From: Brevibacterium sp. RIT 803
GTDB lineage: Bacteria; Actinomycetota; Actinomycetes; Actinomycetales; Brevibacteriaceae
DNA: 64,000 nt
Reading direction: 5' to 3'
Assembly (NCBI RefSeq): GCF_016892625.1
Contig: NZ_JAFEMW010000002.1
Coordinates: forward strand, 372,001 to 436,000
In this document: one piece after another, positions 1-10,203 of the stretch
How the letters are laid out: each line of letters opens with the position of its first letter
How positions within the stretch are numbered: position 1 is the first letter of the stretch
Position numbers and translations under genes: made by a program
The notes under the pieces: generated by a model
Databases searched by the model: none
What the model was told of the DNA's origin: nothing
The model's input: the letters and a program-made list of their open reading frames with translations, nothing else

Positions 1-525
1 GGCCACCATCGCAGCCACTGTATCGGCGTCGACGACGACGCTGCGGTGACCCTGCCTGGCACCGTGATCGCCGAGGTTGACCGCCGTGAGCGTCCGACCG
101 GGAGACGAACCCGTACCCCAGACTGTGACGATGTGCCCCTGCCCTTTCAGCGATCCGGGCGGAGCGAGTGGTCGGGGCGGGACGACGGTGGAATCGCGGG
201 TGTCATCGATCGCCTGCGCCACGGTCTCAGCGTCCGCGATGGAGGGAACGCTGCTGAGGATGCCGAGGGACTCCAGCGCCGCCGTGTCGTTTCCGAATCC
301 CAGTACCGCAGTTCCTGCTGCGAGGATCGCGGAGATGACCTGGGCGTCCAACCCTGGGAAGTACTGACCGACGATGACGACGTCGGCGCTGCCCGTCCTG
401 CACAGCGCCAGAAGTTCGACGTCATCTGCTGGTCGAGCGACGATGGTGACGTCGTCGACCTCGCTGAGGAGTTCGAACAGGATCAGATCGAACTCGAAGT
501 CCACGGCCAGGAGCACCTGCGTCAT
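1..525 (-). CDS. MinD/CpaE-like P-loop ATPase (partial, cut by left edge)
   Basis: The reading frame is open from an ATG at 525 to the first base of the window, giving 175 residues without a stop; the C-terminus lies outside. Residues 1-125 look like a receiver-like N-terminal domain with no recognisable motif. Residues 132-150 carry a deviant Walker A (VTVWGTGSSPGRT) followed by TAVNLGDH, and VVVDAD at 163-167 fits the start of the A' strand of MinD/ParA-type ATPases. The canonical KGGxGKT is replaced by a GxxxxPGRT form, which I recall from actinobacterial CpaE-like proteins. The ATG overlaps the TGA of the SAF gene (ATGA, 522-525), so the two are probably translated together. The SAF plus CpaE-like pairing suggests a Flp/Tad pilus or related export locus, but the decisive tadA/tadB genes are not in the window. 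Confidence 0.72.
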   Translation of the reverse strand, partial: MTQVLLAVDFEFDLILFELLSEVDDVTIVARPADDVELLALCRTGSADVVIVGQYFPGLDAQVISAILAAGTAVLGFGNDTAALESLGILSSVPSIADAETVAQAIDDTRDSTVVPPRPLAPPGSLKGQGHIVTVWGTGSSPGRTLTAVNLGDHGARQGHRSVVVDADTVAAMVA

Positions 526-1172
526 GACTGACCGCCCTCGGCTCTGACTTCAGCGGGGGCACCGACGACCGAGAGGACGCTGTTGCCGTCGAGTGCGCCG
601 AGGACATCGGCGAGCTCCGCACTGGCGACGAAGACTTCGATCCTGGCACCATCTCCGACGCCGAAGCTGCCGACCTCACGGGTGATGTTCGAGACCGGCG
701 CCGAGGTCACGATCTGCTGCGGGTCGACGCCTTCATCATCGAGTCCCTTCGATTCCGGTTGGGCCCAGACGTCGACCAGGCTGCCGGTATCGACGACTGT
801 GGGGACGGACCCGGCGACATCGATCGCCACGATCCTACCCTCGAGCTCGGCGATGGGGGCCAGTGCCGAGGCCGGCAGAAGCTCACCGGCGGCAATCACG
901 GCCCGCACGCTCGAATGGTCCGGGAATCCGGCATCCGCAGAGAGGTACTTGTCTCCGATATCGGCCAGATTCACCTCAGCGACAGTCAGATCATCAGCGC
1001 TGACCACCTGACCTGGGACAAGAGGGACCGCACTGGCCCACACTCGAGTGGTTGCGTTCGCCGCGCTGATGAGCAGATAGGTCGCGACGATGGCCACGAC
1101 AACTAGGACTGCCCCGACCAGCAGCCTGGCATCGGTCCACTTAGGCCGACGAATTCGTTTCGAGAGCTCCAT
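522..1172 (-). CDS. SAF-domain membrane-anchored protein (CpaB/RcpC-like)
   Basis: 216 residues. One N-terminal transmembrane helix at about 17-38 (LLVGAVLVVVAIVATYLLIS) is followed by an extracellular SAF domain at about 45-115, with the typical pattern VPLVPGQVVSADDLTVAEV and later AVIAAGELLPASAL. SAF domains occur in CpaB/RcpC pilus-assembly proteins and in periplasmic flagellar chaperones such as FlgA; here the single N-terminal anchor fits the CpaB type. The rest of the protein (120-216) is a beta-rich region without a motif I can name. It is the first gene of a leftward pair with the MinD/CpaE-like ATPase, joined by a 4-base overlap. The exact role (pilus channel part or other envelope role) is inferred. 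Confidence 0.72.
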   Translation of the reverse strand: MELSKRIRRPKWTDARLLVGAVLVVVAIVATYLLISAANATTRVWASAVPLVPGQVVSADDLTVAEVNLADIGDKYLSADAGFPDHSSVRAVIAAGELLPASALAPIAELEGRIVAIDVAGSVPTVVDTGSLVDVWAQPESKGLDDEGVDPQQIVTSAPVSNITREVGSFGVGDGARIEVFVASAELADVLGALDGNSVLSVVGAPAEVRAEGGQS

Positions 1173-1312
1173 TGCATCTCCACCTTTGGAAAATTTCCCA
1201 TGACAGGAACTGTTTCTGAGTGATAGTATTGAACATCAAACGAGGTCAAAGCAATGGTTTTGACAAAATTAGTCACCAAGCAATCAGTCACCTGGAATGA
1301 GAAGGGGCCCTC
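1173..1312. promoter_or_regulatory. AT-rich divergent intergenic region
   Basis: This 140-bp gap separates the leftward SAF gene from the rightward HTH gene and is clearly lower in GC than its flanks. On the plus strand there is a TTGACA at 1260-1265. On the minus strand a TACTAT (plus-strand ATAGTA, 1223-1228) lies downstream of TTGACC, but the spacing is only 15 bp. Promoters in both directions are expected from gene layout; the exact elements are uncertain. Confidence 0.35.
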
Positions 1313-1534
1313 ATGGTCGTCGAAAATCGTTTCCTGCCGCTCACCGACGTGGCCGATCTGCTCAATGTGTCGATCGCTCAAGCCCGCGCCCTGGTCCGCA
1401 CCGGAGATCTTCGTGCCATCAAGGTAGGCGGGCGCGGACAGTGGCGCGTGGAGAAGACCGAGATCGAGGCGTACATCCAGCGGATGTACGAACGCGCCGA
1501 GCACGAGATCAAGACCGGTTCGCTCGAAGACTGA
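1313..1534 (+). CDS. Small excisionase/BldC-type helix-turn-helix protein
   Basis: 73 residues. The whole protein is a winged-helix MerR/excisionase fold: LPLTDVADLLNVSIAQARAL at about 8-27 is the helix-turn-helix, followed by VRTGDLRAIKVGGRGQWRVE, the wing. The family includes phage excisionases, BldC and many orphan DNA-binding proteins. There is no integrase, attachment site or phage gene nearby, so a chromosomal regulator or architectural protein is more likely than a phage excisionase. An AGAAGGGG stretch about 5 bases before the ATG serves as ribosome binding site. It lies alone between a leftward SAF gene and a leftward hypothetical gene; its targets are unknown. Confidence 0.75.
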   Translation: MVVENRFLPLTDVADLLNVSIAQARALVRTGDLRAIKVGGRGQWRVEKTEIEAYIQRMYERAEHEIKTGSLED

Positions 1535-1601
1535 AGCGAAGACAGGTTACTCCACTCCCCGATCAACGCTCGGCTCGTCAACCGCCTCCGATCAGCCACC
1601 C

Positions 1602-2117
1602 CTAAGCGAAAGGGTTGACTCGGGCCCTTACCAGAGCGATTGAACGATGCGGGATGATCCGTCCGGAGATCTCGACGTAGTCCGAGGCGACCATGTCGCT
1701 GCGCCCCCGAACGGTTCCGCCCTCGCCCGCCAACTCCAGGGAGATCTGCTCGTGGTCGGCCGCCAGTCGTCTGAGAGCCGACGCCATACCCAAGCGCTCC
1801 AGGGGACCGGATTCGTACCGGTGTCTTCTGGATCCAGTGCGCATCTCTCGTATCCAGTCGATCGCCACAATGTTCGACTCCGTGCCGGCGATCACGACGA
1901 TCCCCCGACCGAGAAAGACAGCTGTCCCTGATATTTCGCGGGCGGCGACGGCGACCTGCACGTGCTGGCCGATTGCACCCCGCAGTCGCTCGCGCAGAGT
2001 ATGCCGTGCGGCATGAGCGGCAATTTCATCACCGAGTTCACCTCTTCTGGCGTGAGCTTCCCGGGACGTGTGCATTGCTTCGACATCCGCGAGAAGAGCG
2101 TCGATCCGATCCTCCAT
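1602..2117 (-). CDS. Conserved hypothetical protein
   Basis: 171 residues from the ATG at 2117 (MEDRIDALLADVEAM); an upstream in-frame start at 2153 would add a non-typical 12-residue leader. The N-terminal 60 residues are predicted helical and charged. The middle (VQVAVAAREISGTAVFLGRG, then IVVIAGTESNIVAIDWIREM) is a beta-rich stretch that resembles a small barrel, and the C-terminal part contains ISGRIIPHRSIALVRA. No signal peptide, membrane segment or catalytic motif is visible. The gene is divergent from the LysM gene across an AT-rich gap. I do not recognise the family with confidence. The beta pattern could be a nucleic-acid-binding or SH3-like fold, but this is only a guess. Confidence 0.65.
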   Translation of the reverse strand: MEDRIDALLADVEAMHTSREAHARRGELGDEIAAHAARHTLRERLRGAIGQHVQVAVAAREISGTAVFLGRGIVVIAGTESNIVAIDWIREMRTGSRRHRYESGPLERLGMASALRRLAADHEQISLELAGEGGTVRGRSDMVASDYVEISGRIIPHRSIALVRARVNPFA

Positions 2118-2265
2118 GATGTGAAGCCTGCCGCAGCGAAGGCCGACAAGCAAGAGCTTCTGCGCCGATCAGCGGAACTACAGCCCCGTAGTTATAATAA
2201 CCTATTGACATCAAATACCATCTAACTGCACTATTGAGATACGTTTCCAATGAAGGACGTCTCTC
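2118..2265. promoter_or_regulatory. Divergent promoter region, hypothetical gene / LysM gene
   Basis: The gap is AT-rich. For the rightward LysM gene a TTGACA at 2205-2210 is followed after 18 bp by CACTAT (2229-2234), a plausible sigma-70-type promoter. A TATAAT at 2193-2198 lies just upstream without a clear -35 element. A minus-strand promoter for the leftward gene must also lie here, but I could not place it. Confidence 0.45.
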
Positions 2266-3081
2266 ATGTATCTGTTGATAGCTTGCAGCGTCTCGTGGCT
2301 CTGTCTGATCGGCGGTTTCATCACCACGTGGGTTCACCTGCCGATGCCTCGCAGCACCACTGATCTCGTTGTCATCATCGTCGCCGGCACTGCCGCCGTG
2401 CTCTCTTCTCGCCTCGGAGCGGTCTCTCTTCTGACGCTGCTGATCAGGCTGCTGCCCAACGGTCGCATGAGAGCAATCGTCACCCGGTCTGTCATGCGCA
2501 TCGTGCCGACGATACTGCGCTCAAGCGTTCTCGCCGCAGCTTCAGCAAGCCTGGCTGTCAACGCGACCCACGCCTCTCCCCCGCCGGCCGATACGCTCAT
2601 CAACGAAGCTCACGCTGCGCCTGCTGGATCGGCGAGTGCCACACTCGATCCCGGCTGGCCGACCGCGCTGCCCGACGATCCCCTCCCTGATCCTGGTTGG
2701 CCGACCGCCCCGCCGACAGCTGAACCGACGTCTCCTGTTGCCGATCCTGCGCCTTCGCCACCGCAGAATCGACCGCCCAAGGATTCTGGCTCATCCACGG
2801 ACGCCGGTTCATCCACAGCCGACGATTCGGCCGGCGGCGAAAGAGACCGGGGCCAGGGCATTGACGATCCCATCAGCGAGGCCTCTGACGATCATGATGA
2901 GGCCCCTGGCATCCATATCGTCGGCCCCGGCGAAAGCCTCTGGTCGATCGCCGCCGATCATCCATCTTCCGGCGGCACTACCCAAGACGTCGTCGACGAC
3001 ATCTACACAGCCAACCGCGAGGTGATCGGTGCGAACCCGAACCTCATCATGCCCGGCCAACGATTGGAGATTCAGCCATGA
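2266..3081 (+). CDS. Membrane-anchored LysM-domain protein
   Basis: 271 residues. Three hydrophobic N-terminal segments (about 2-24, 34-62 and 78-100) anchor the protein. A Pro/Asp/Ser-rich linker follows (about 105-215), containing two near-copies of DPGWPTA(L/P)P. The C-terminal LysM motif spans about 222-271: IHIVGPGESLWSIAADH, then IYTANREVIGANPNLIMPGQ and RLEIQP. LysM modules bind N-acetylglucosamine-containing glycans, so the likely role is peptidoglycan contact. The stop overlaps the start of the Rv3235-like gene by 4 bases, so the pair is probably co-translated. A LysM gene next to an Rv3235-type gene upstream of secA is, as I recall, a recurrent actinobacterial arrangement. Confidence 0.82.
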   Translation: MYLLIACSVSWLCLIGGFITTWVHLPMPRSTTDLVVIIVAGTAAVLSSRLGAVSLLTLLIRLLPNGRMRAIVTRSVMRIVPTILRSSVLAAASASLAVNATHASPPPADTLINEAHAAPAGSASATLDPGWPTALPDDPLPDPGWPTAPPTAEPTSPVADPAPSPPQNRPPKDSGSSTDAGSSTADDSAGGERDRGQGIDDPISEASDDHDEAPGIHIVGPGESLWSIAADHPSSGGTTQDVVDDIYTANREVIGANPNLIMPGQRLEIQP

Positions 3082-3545
3082 GTGCCCCACTGGTGCTTTC
3101 ACGTCCGCGGGTGGCATCAACGCCGCTGAGCAGCGGCGTACCGAAGCCCGTTGCGACCGCCCCTGCTGCACAGCAGAACAAGGCCGCAGATGACAGTGAT
3201 GAGGGCCGCATTGCCGCGACCGCGACGTCGTTGGCGGTGGCGTGCCTGGAGATCTTCGCGGGCATACGACGCAGCGATTCCATCTCTCGCTGGGTCGATC
3301 GGACACTGCTGGAGAAGATCGACCAGCGCGCCCAAATGCGTGCAGAGGTGGCACCGACCAGACCATTCGGAGAACTGGGCGCGACACGCACCCTGCAGGC
3401 CGGCAACGCCAGAGTCTGCAGGGTCACCAGTGCCATCGCTGAAGTCACCGTCGTCGTTCGCACCCAGAACCGATTCCGGGCGGTGGCAATTCGCTTGGAA
3501 CTGCTCACCACCCGGTGGACGATGACGGCACTGCAGACGATGTGA
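3078..3545 (+). CDS. Rv3235-family conserved hypothetical protein
   Basis: 155 residues. The first 45 are Pro/Ala/Ser-rich and probably disordered. Residues 45-75 form a helix (IAATATSLAVACLEIFAGIR). A C-terminal beta-rich segment has the pattern VCRVTSAIAEVTVVVRTQNR followed by FRAVAIRLELLTTRWTMTAL. This layout (disordered N-terminus, helix, then a paired-strand motif resembling a small SH3-like fold) matches the actinobacterial Rv3235 family, which sits near secA1 in mycobacteria. There is no signal peptide or transmembrane segment. Its function is unknown. The ATG overlaps the LysM stop codon, and the gene converges on secA with 19 bp between the two stops. Confidence 0.68.
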   Translation: MSAPLVLSRPRVASTPLSSGVPKPVATAPAAQQNKAADDSDEGRIAATATSLAVACLEIFAGIRRSDSISRWVDRTLLEKIDQRAQMRAEVAPTRPFGELGATRTLQAGNARVCRVTSAIAEVTVVVRTQNRFRAVAIRLELLTTRWTMTALQTM

Positions 3546-3564
3546 GGCCGATGTCAGAGACTGG

Positions 3565-6267
<2,703 letters not shown>

Positions 6268-6321
6268 TTTTCTCCTAATCGGCATGAATGCCTGACAACA
6301 ACTCGAACGACTCTATATTCC

Positions 6322-7563
6322 CTAGCTTAATGGCAGGTGAGTACCGCTCATATCCACAGCCCCCAATCCGAGCCACTTCGCCATTTCACGCAGCTCCAGT
6401 GCCAGTTCCTCCTCGTGCTCTTCGCCCGGCTCCCACGTCACCTTCAGCGCCCGAAGTGTGTTGGCTGCCTGGTCCCGGTGCAGGTCGACTCGACCGACAA
6501 GACGTTCGCCGAGGAGGAACGGCAGCACGTAGTACCCGTGCACCCGGTCTTTGGCGGGAGTATAGATCTCGATCCGGTAGTGGAAGCCGAAGAGCCATTC
6601 GATCCGCGGTCGGTAGAAGACGAGCGGGTCGAACGGAGCCAGAAGCGCTCTGGCCGAGACGGAGCGAGGAGTCCTCGCCGTATGCCACTTCAGTGCCCGA
6701 GTCCCCTCAACGTCGACTTCGACGAGTTCACCGGAGGCCAGCAGCGTCCTGATCGCCTCATCGGTGGTCGTGCGCGCCTGCCGGAAGTAGTCTGCCAGGC
6801 AGTCCGGGCGGGCGATGCCCAGCGCCCGGGCCGCAATCCGGGTCAGCTCGAGTACGTTGTTGGCAGTGCCTGAGACTCCGCGAGGTCGTTCGGCTTCGGG
6901 ATCGAGGCCGACCTCAGGGCCGCCATCGGGACCGTAGGAGAGTTCAGGCGCCGGCAACGACTGACTGACGTCGCGCGGCAGGGCGTAGACGCGTTCGAAG
7001 TGATCATTGCGGCCCGCGGCATTGATGATGCCACCGGCGAACAGCGCTTCGAGTGCCATCTTGACCTGGCTGGGGTTCCAGCCCCAATGATCGCGGTTGC
7101 GTTCGGGGATCTCATGGTCGACGAGGTCCGCGACCCCACGTGCAGTCTTCGGTCCCGACTCCAGCACGTCGAGGACCGATCGCTGCAGTGCCCGGAAATC
7201 AGGGCCGCTGTCGGGATGCCGTTGGCCGTAGTCGTTGCGCCACCACTCGGCTCTGGTGCGTTCGAAATGACGGTAGGTCTCCGGCGGGACGAAGGCCGCC
7301 GCGTGGGCCCAGTATTCGACGCCCATGCGGGGTGCTGAGTAGAAGAGCCGGTCGAGGGTCTCACGCGGATACGGTCCGAGTCGCGAATAGTAGGGCAGAT
7401 AGTGCGAACGCACCACGCGGGAGACCGAGTCGATCTGGGTCAGCCCCATTCTCGCGAACGTCGACTTCAAGTGCCGAGCAGTCACCTGAGCCGGGCGCTG
7501 CCTGTCAAGGCCGGTCGCAGCGATCGCCGTCCTGCGTGCTGCCGACAGTGTCATCTTCTGCAT
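6322..7563 (-). CDS. YcaQ/AlkX-like winged-helix DNA glycosylase (HTH_42 family)
   Basis: 413 residues from ATG 7563 (MQKMTLSAARRTAIAATG); an ATG at 7554 is an alternative. The family consists of three winged-helix modules and includes AlkZ/AlkX glycosylases that release bulky or crosslinked bases. Near the N-terminus GLTQIDSVSRVVRSHY contains Q43-I44-D45, matching the Q-hydrophobic-D catalytic pattern I recall for YcaQ/AlkX (AlkZ has QxQ). The C-terminal part carries LLAPFDPLVFYRPRIEWLFG and KDRVHGYYVLPFLLGERLVG, hallmarks of the family. It lies directly upstream of secA on the same strand and is divergent from a small secreted-protein gene. Its role in repair of interstrand crosslinks or large alkyl adducts is inferred from family. 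Confidence 0.85.
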   Translation of the reverse strand: MQKMTLSAARRTAIAATGLDRQRPAQVTARHLKSTFARMGLTQIDSVSRVVRSHYLPYYSRLGPYPRETLDRLFYSAPRMGVEYWAHAAAFVPPETYRHFERTRAEWWRNDYGQRHPDSGPDFRALQRSVLDVLESGPKTARGVADLVDHEIPERNRDHWGWNPSQVKMALEALFAGGIINAAGRNDHFERVYALPRDVSQSLPAPELSYGPDGGPEVGLDPEAERPRGVSGTANNVLELTRIAARALGIARPDCLADYFRQARTTTDEAIRTLLASGELVEVDVEGTRALKWHTARTPRSVSARALLAPFDPLVFYRPRIEWLFGFHYRIEIYTPAKDRVHGYYVLPFLLGERLVGRVDLHRDQAANTLRALKVTWEPGEEHEEELALELREMAKWLGLGAVDMSGTHLPLS

Positions 7564-7714
7564 GGACCCACAGTAGATCACCGCACTGACACAGCTCGGA
7601 GATCCGTCCATCCGGCCGAGCAGTAGCAGCCGTTCGGCCGAAGCCGGATCCGCCCCAGGCCGGAAGGATCGTCACTGTCACCGCAACCACCCACAGAAGG
7701 AACAAACACCCACC

Positions 7715-8281
7715 ATGAAGAAAGCCCTCATCGCACTCGCCTCGGCGCTCTGCCTCATCACCGCCGCCATCGGCGCCCTCTTCGTCTGGGAACACCAGTC
7801 GAAGCTCGCCCTCGAAGCACAGGTTGAGGACTACCTCGACGCCTGTGGGACCGACCCCAGATCGATCGATGTCCATGGCAGGCCCTACATCCTCTCCGCC
7901 ATGCGCGACTCCGCAGACCTCAGCTATGTCGATCTCAGGCTGCAGGCCGGAACCAACAATGACCAACTGCTCGTCCACCGACTCAGTCAGGGTCGTGCGG
8001 ACCGCCTGTCACGGTTCGTCACCTTCGACCACCCGGACGGTGATGTCGATCCGATCGAACGGGCTGACGGGTCGTTCACAGAAGCCGCTATGATCAACGG
8101 TGACAAGGTCACCTTCTCCGCCGACACTGCCGACGACCGACTGCAGCTGTTCGCCGATGGTCACCGCGCCGGCCAGATCGAGTTGGATCAGGACGTCACG
8201 GTCAAGGGTGCTGCGGTCACGGACTCCGGCGTCGTCGTCGAACTCGAATACGCCTCCCCCGACTGCCGCGCTGCCGAATGA
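7715..8281 (+). CDS. Small secreted or membrane-anchored protein, DUF2993/LmeA-like (tentative)
   Basis: 188 residues with an N-terminal hydrophobic segment (KKALIALASALCLITAAIGA) that is a signal peptide or anchor. After it, LEAQVEDYLDACGTDPRSID and then VHGRPYILSAMRDSADLSYV resemble the pattern of LmeA/DUF2993 lipid-binding proteins (helix, then 'G-RPFL..L..G...V.V'). The rest is beta-rich. It is only about half the usual length of that family and the match is by eye, so the assignment is tentative. Two cysteines (about 44 and 183) could form a disulfide. AGAAGGAA precedes the ATG. The next gene is a histidine kinase on the same strand 40 bp downstream, so a link to that two-component system is possible. 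Confidence 0.62.
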   Translation: MKKALIALASALCLITAAIGALFVWEHQSKLALEAQVEDYLDACGTDPRSIDVHGRPYILSAMRDSADLSYVDLRLQAGTNNDQLLVHRLSQGRADRLSRFVTFDHPDGDVDPIERADGSFTEAAMINGDKVTFSADTADDRLQLFADGHRAGQIELDQDVTVKGAAVTDSGVVVELEYASPDCRAAE

Positions 8282-8321
8282 GCCGCAGGTTGAGCACCGG
8301 GCCTGACTAGACTGGGAAGCG

Positions 8322-9467
8322 ATGAAGACTGTGATCACGTGGCTGTGGCTTCTTCCCCTGCCCCTGACGTTCCTGCTCGAACTGCTCACCGGTTCGGGCT
8401 GGCCGCTCGTCATCGCCAACCTGTTCGCGTTGGCCACGGTTCTGCCCATCCTGGTACTCACCCAGTCCCGCTCCACCGGGGGCCGGGTCCCACCCCTCGG
8501 TCTGCTGTCGCTGGCCGCCCTCTTCCTGCTCCTCGCCCTCGTCCCCGTCGCCTTCGCATCAACTCTGAGCCTGACCGTGACGTGGCTGAGTCTGGTGACG
8601 GTGGTGATGCTCGCTCGATGGTTCGCCACCCGCACACAGCTGCTGCTGCTCATCCTGCTGTCCGTTGGCAATGTCGTCGAACCCGGCCTGATGGGCTGGG
8701 GCGACGGGCTCACCCTCGCCTTCGGTGCCTCCACCGTGATCGTGGTCAGCCTGTCCCTGGGCCTGCTTCTGCGCATGATCGATCGTTCCCTCATCGAACG
8801 CCATGCCACCGCCGCCGAGGCGGAACGACGTCGGATGGCCACCGAACTCCACGATCTGGTCGCCCACGAGGTGACCGGTATCGTCGTCCTCTCCCAGGCT
8901 GCGACCCGCAGTGAGGACCCCCGAATCCTCAAGACCGCTCTGGGCAAGATCGAAGAGTCCGGGACACGAGCGCTGGATGAGATCCGGTCATTGGTCTCAA
9001 ACACCGCGAGCGACTCAAGCGAGTCCGGCCCCCGAGCCCCAGTCGCCTCCAACATCCAGGCTCTCCTTGACCGGGCCAAGAGCTTTGCCGGTGCCCAGGA
9101 TCTGAGCATCGACATCGACGGCACCGACACCGAGGCGGTTCCCTCCTCCGTCTGGCCCGTGCTCGACCGTGTGCTGTCCGAAGCGCTGACGAACATCCGT
9201 CGACATGCGGGAGCCGAGGTGCCGATCATTGTCCGCCTCTTCACCACAGCCTCGGCGAGGCCGGGGTACCGCTCCGGTCATGACATCGTCCTCACTGTGG
9301 GCAACGGTCCCGGCTCCGGAGGGATCGGTTCCGGCAGCGGAACCGGCCTGCGCGGTCTGGCCGCACGGGTCGACCACCTCGGCGGGGATCTGTTCGCCGG
9401 GCCCAGCCAGGACGGGGGTTGGGTGCTCGAGACTCGTATACCCTTGACCTCGAGAGTTCAGGGTTGA
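8322..9467 (+). CDS. NarL-type sensor histidine kinase
   Basis: 381 residues. The first ~160 residues form about five to six transmembrane helices without an extracellular domain of note, so sensing is likely within the membrane. A coiled stretch leads into the HisKA_3 dimerisation box RRRMATELHDLVAHEVTG, in which His177 is the expected phosphoacceptor. The ATPase region has LDRVLSEALTNIRRHAG (N box) and a C-terminal GSGTGLRGLAARVDHLGGDL (G box). The short loop between boxes is Ser/Gly-rich. It is followed 28 bp later by a matching LuxR-type response regulator, making a DesKR/LiaSR-like pair. A TAGACT at 8308-8313 lies 8 bases before the ATG, compatible with a near-leaderless transcript. The stimulus is unknown. 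Confidence 0.92.
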   Translation: MKTVITWLWLLPLPLTFLLELLTGSGWPLVIANLFALATVLPILVLTQSRSTGGRVPPLGLLSLAALFLLLALVPVAFASTLSLTVTWLSLVTVVMLARWFATRTQLLLLILLSVGNVVEPGLMGWGDGLTLAFGASTVIVVSLSLGLLLRMIDRSLIERHATAAEAERRRMATELHDLVAHEVTGIVVLSQAATRSEDPRILKTALGKIEESGTRALDEIRSLVSNTASDSSESGPRAPVASNIQALLDRAKSFAGAQDLSIDIDGTDTEAVPSSVWPVLDRVLSEALTNIRRHAGAEVPIIVRLFTTASARPGYRSGHDIVLTVGNGPGSGGIGSGSGTGLRGLAARVDHLGGDLFAGPSQDGGWVLETRIPLTSRVQG

Positions 9468-9495
9468 GTCCGACACGAGGCGACGGAGGACGAAC

Positions 9496-10137
9496 GTGAT
9501 TTCAGTGGCGCTGGTCGACGATCAGGAAATGGTGCGGATGGGATTCTCACTCATCCTCGACGCCGATGAGGTGATCACGGTGGTCGGGCAGGCCTCTGAC
9601 GGGGTCGATGCCATCGAGCTGGCCAAGCGCGAACGTCCCGACGTCATCCTCCTCGACATCCGCATGCCCACACTCGACGGCCTTGCGGCACTCCCGCGCC
9701 TGACGCCGATCTCCAAGGTCATCATGGTCACGACCTTCGACGATGACGACTACGTCGACGCAGCCCTGGACGGCGGTGCCAGCGGATTCCTCCTCAAGGA
9801 CGCCGGGCCCGACCTGCTGCTGGCAGCAGTCAAAGCCGCCGCGAACGGCGACGCCCTGATCTCACCGTCACTGACCTTGGACCTGCTCAGCCGCCGCTCC
9901 CAGAACAGCCCGACCGGTGAGAACCGTGTTGCCGGGCTCAGCGAGCGGGAGAACGATGTCGCTCGCCTAGTGGCGCGGGGTCGGACGAATCAGGAGATCG
10001 GTGCCGAACTCTACATCTCGTTGGGCACCGTGAAGACTCACCTGGGCAATATTCAGACACGTCTCTCCGCCCGCAACCGAGTCGAGATCGCCGCTCGGAT
10101 GTGGGAGTCGGGCGAGATGAATCGGCCGAACGGCTGA
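9496..10137 (+). CDS. NarL/FixJ-type response regulator
   Basis: 213 residues from a GTG at 9496 preceded by GGAGGA. The receiver domain (1-120) has the acid pocket DD at 8-9, phosphoacceptor Asp54 in ILLDIRMPTLDG, a Thr in VMVTTF and a Lys in LLKDAG. The C-terminal LuxR helix-turn-helix (about 145-205) reads LSERENDVARLVARGRTNQE then IGAELYISLGTVKTHLGNIQ. It is the cognate partner of the upstream kinase. Targets are not known; the DUF418 membrane gene immediately downstream (about 66 bp) on the same strand and the small secreted protein upstream are candidates by position only. Confidence 0.94.
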   Translation: MISVALVDDQEMVRMGFSLILDADEVITVVGQASDGVDAIELAKRERPDVILLDIRMPTLDGLAALPRLTPISKVIMVTTFDDDDYVDAALDGGASGFLLKDAGPDLLLAAVKAAANGDALISPSLTLDLLSRRSQNSPTGENRVAGLSERENDVARLVARGRTNQEIGAELYISLGTVKTHLGNIQTRLSARNRVEIAARMWESGEMNRPNG

Positions 10138-10203
10138 CCCCTGCTCTCACGTCCGGCCATTGTGCCGATGCGGGCCACCCGGGCCTCGACCAGGATGGAC
10201 ATC

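Noticed and set aside
1313..1534. Excisionase-like gene as a sign of a mobile element
   Set aside because: No integrase, attachment repeats, tRNA target or change in composition nearby.
8009..9247. 412-residue open frame antisense to the histidine kinase
   Set aside because: Ser/Arg-rich shadow that crosses the gap between two genes.
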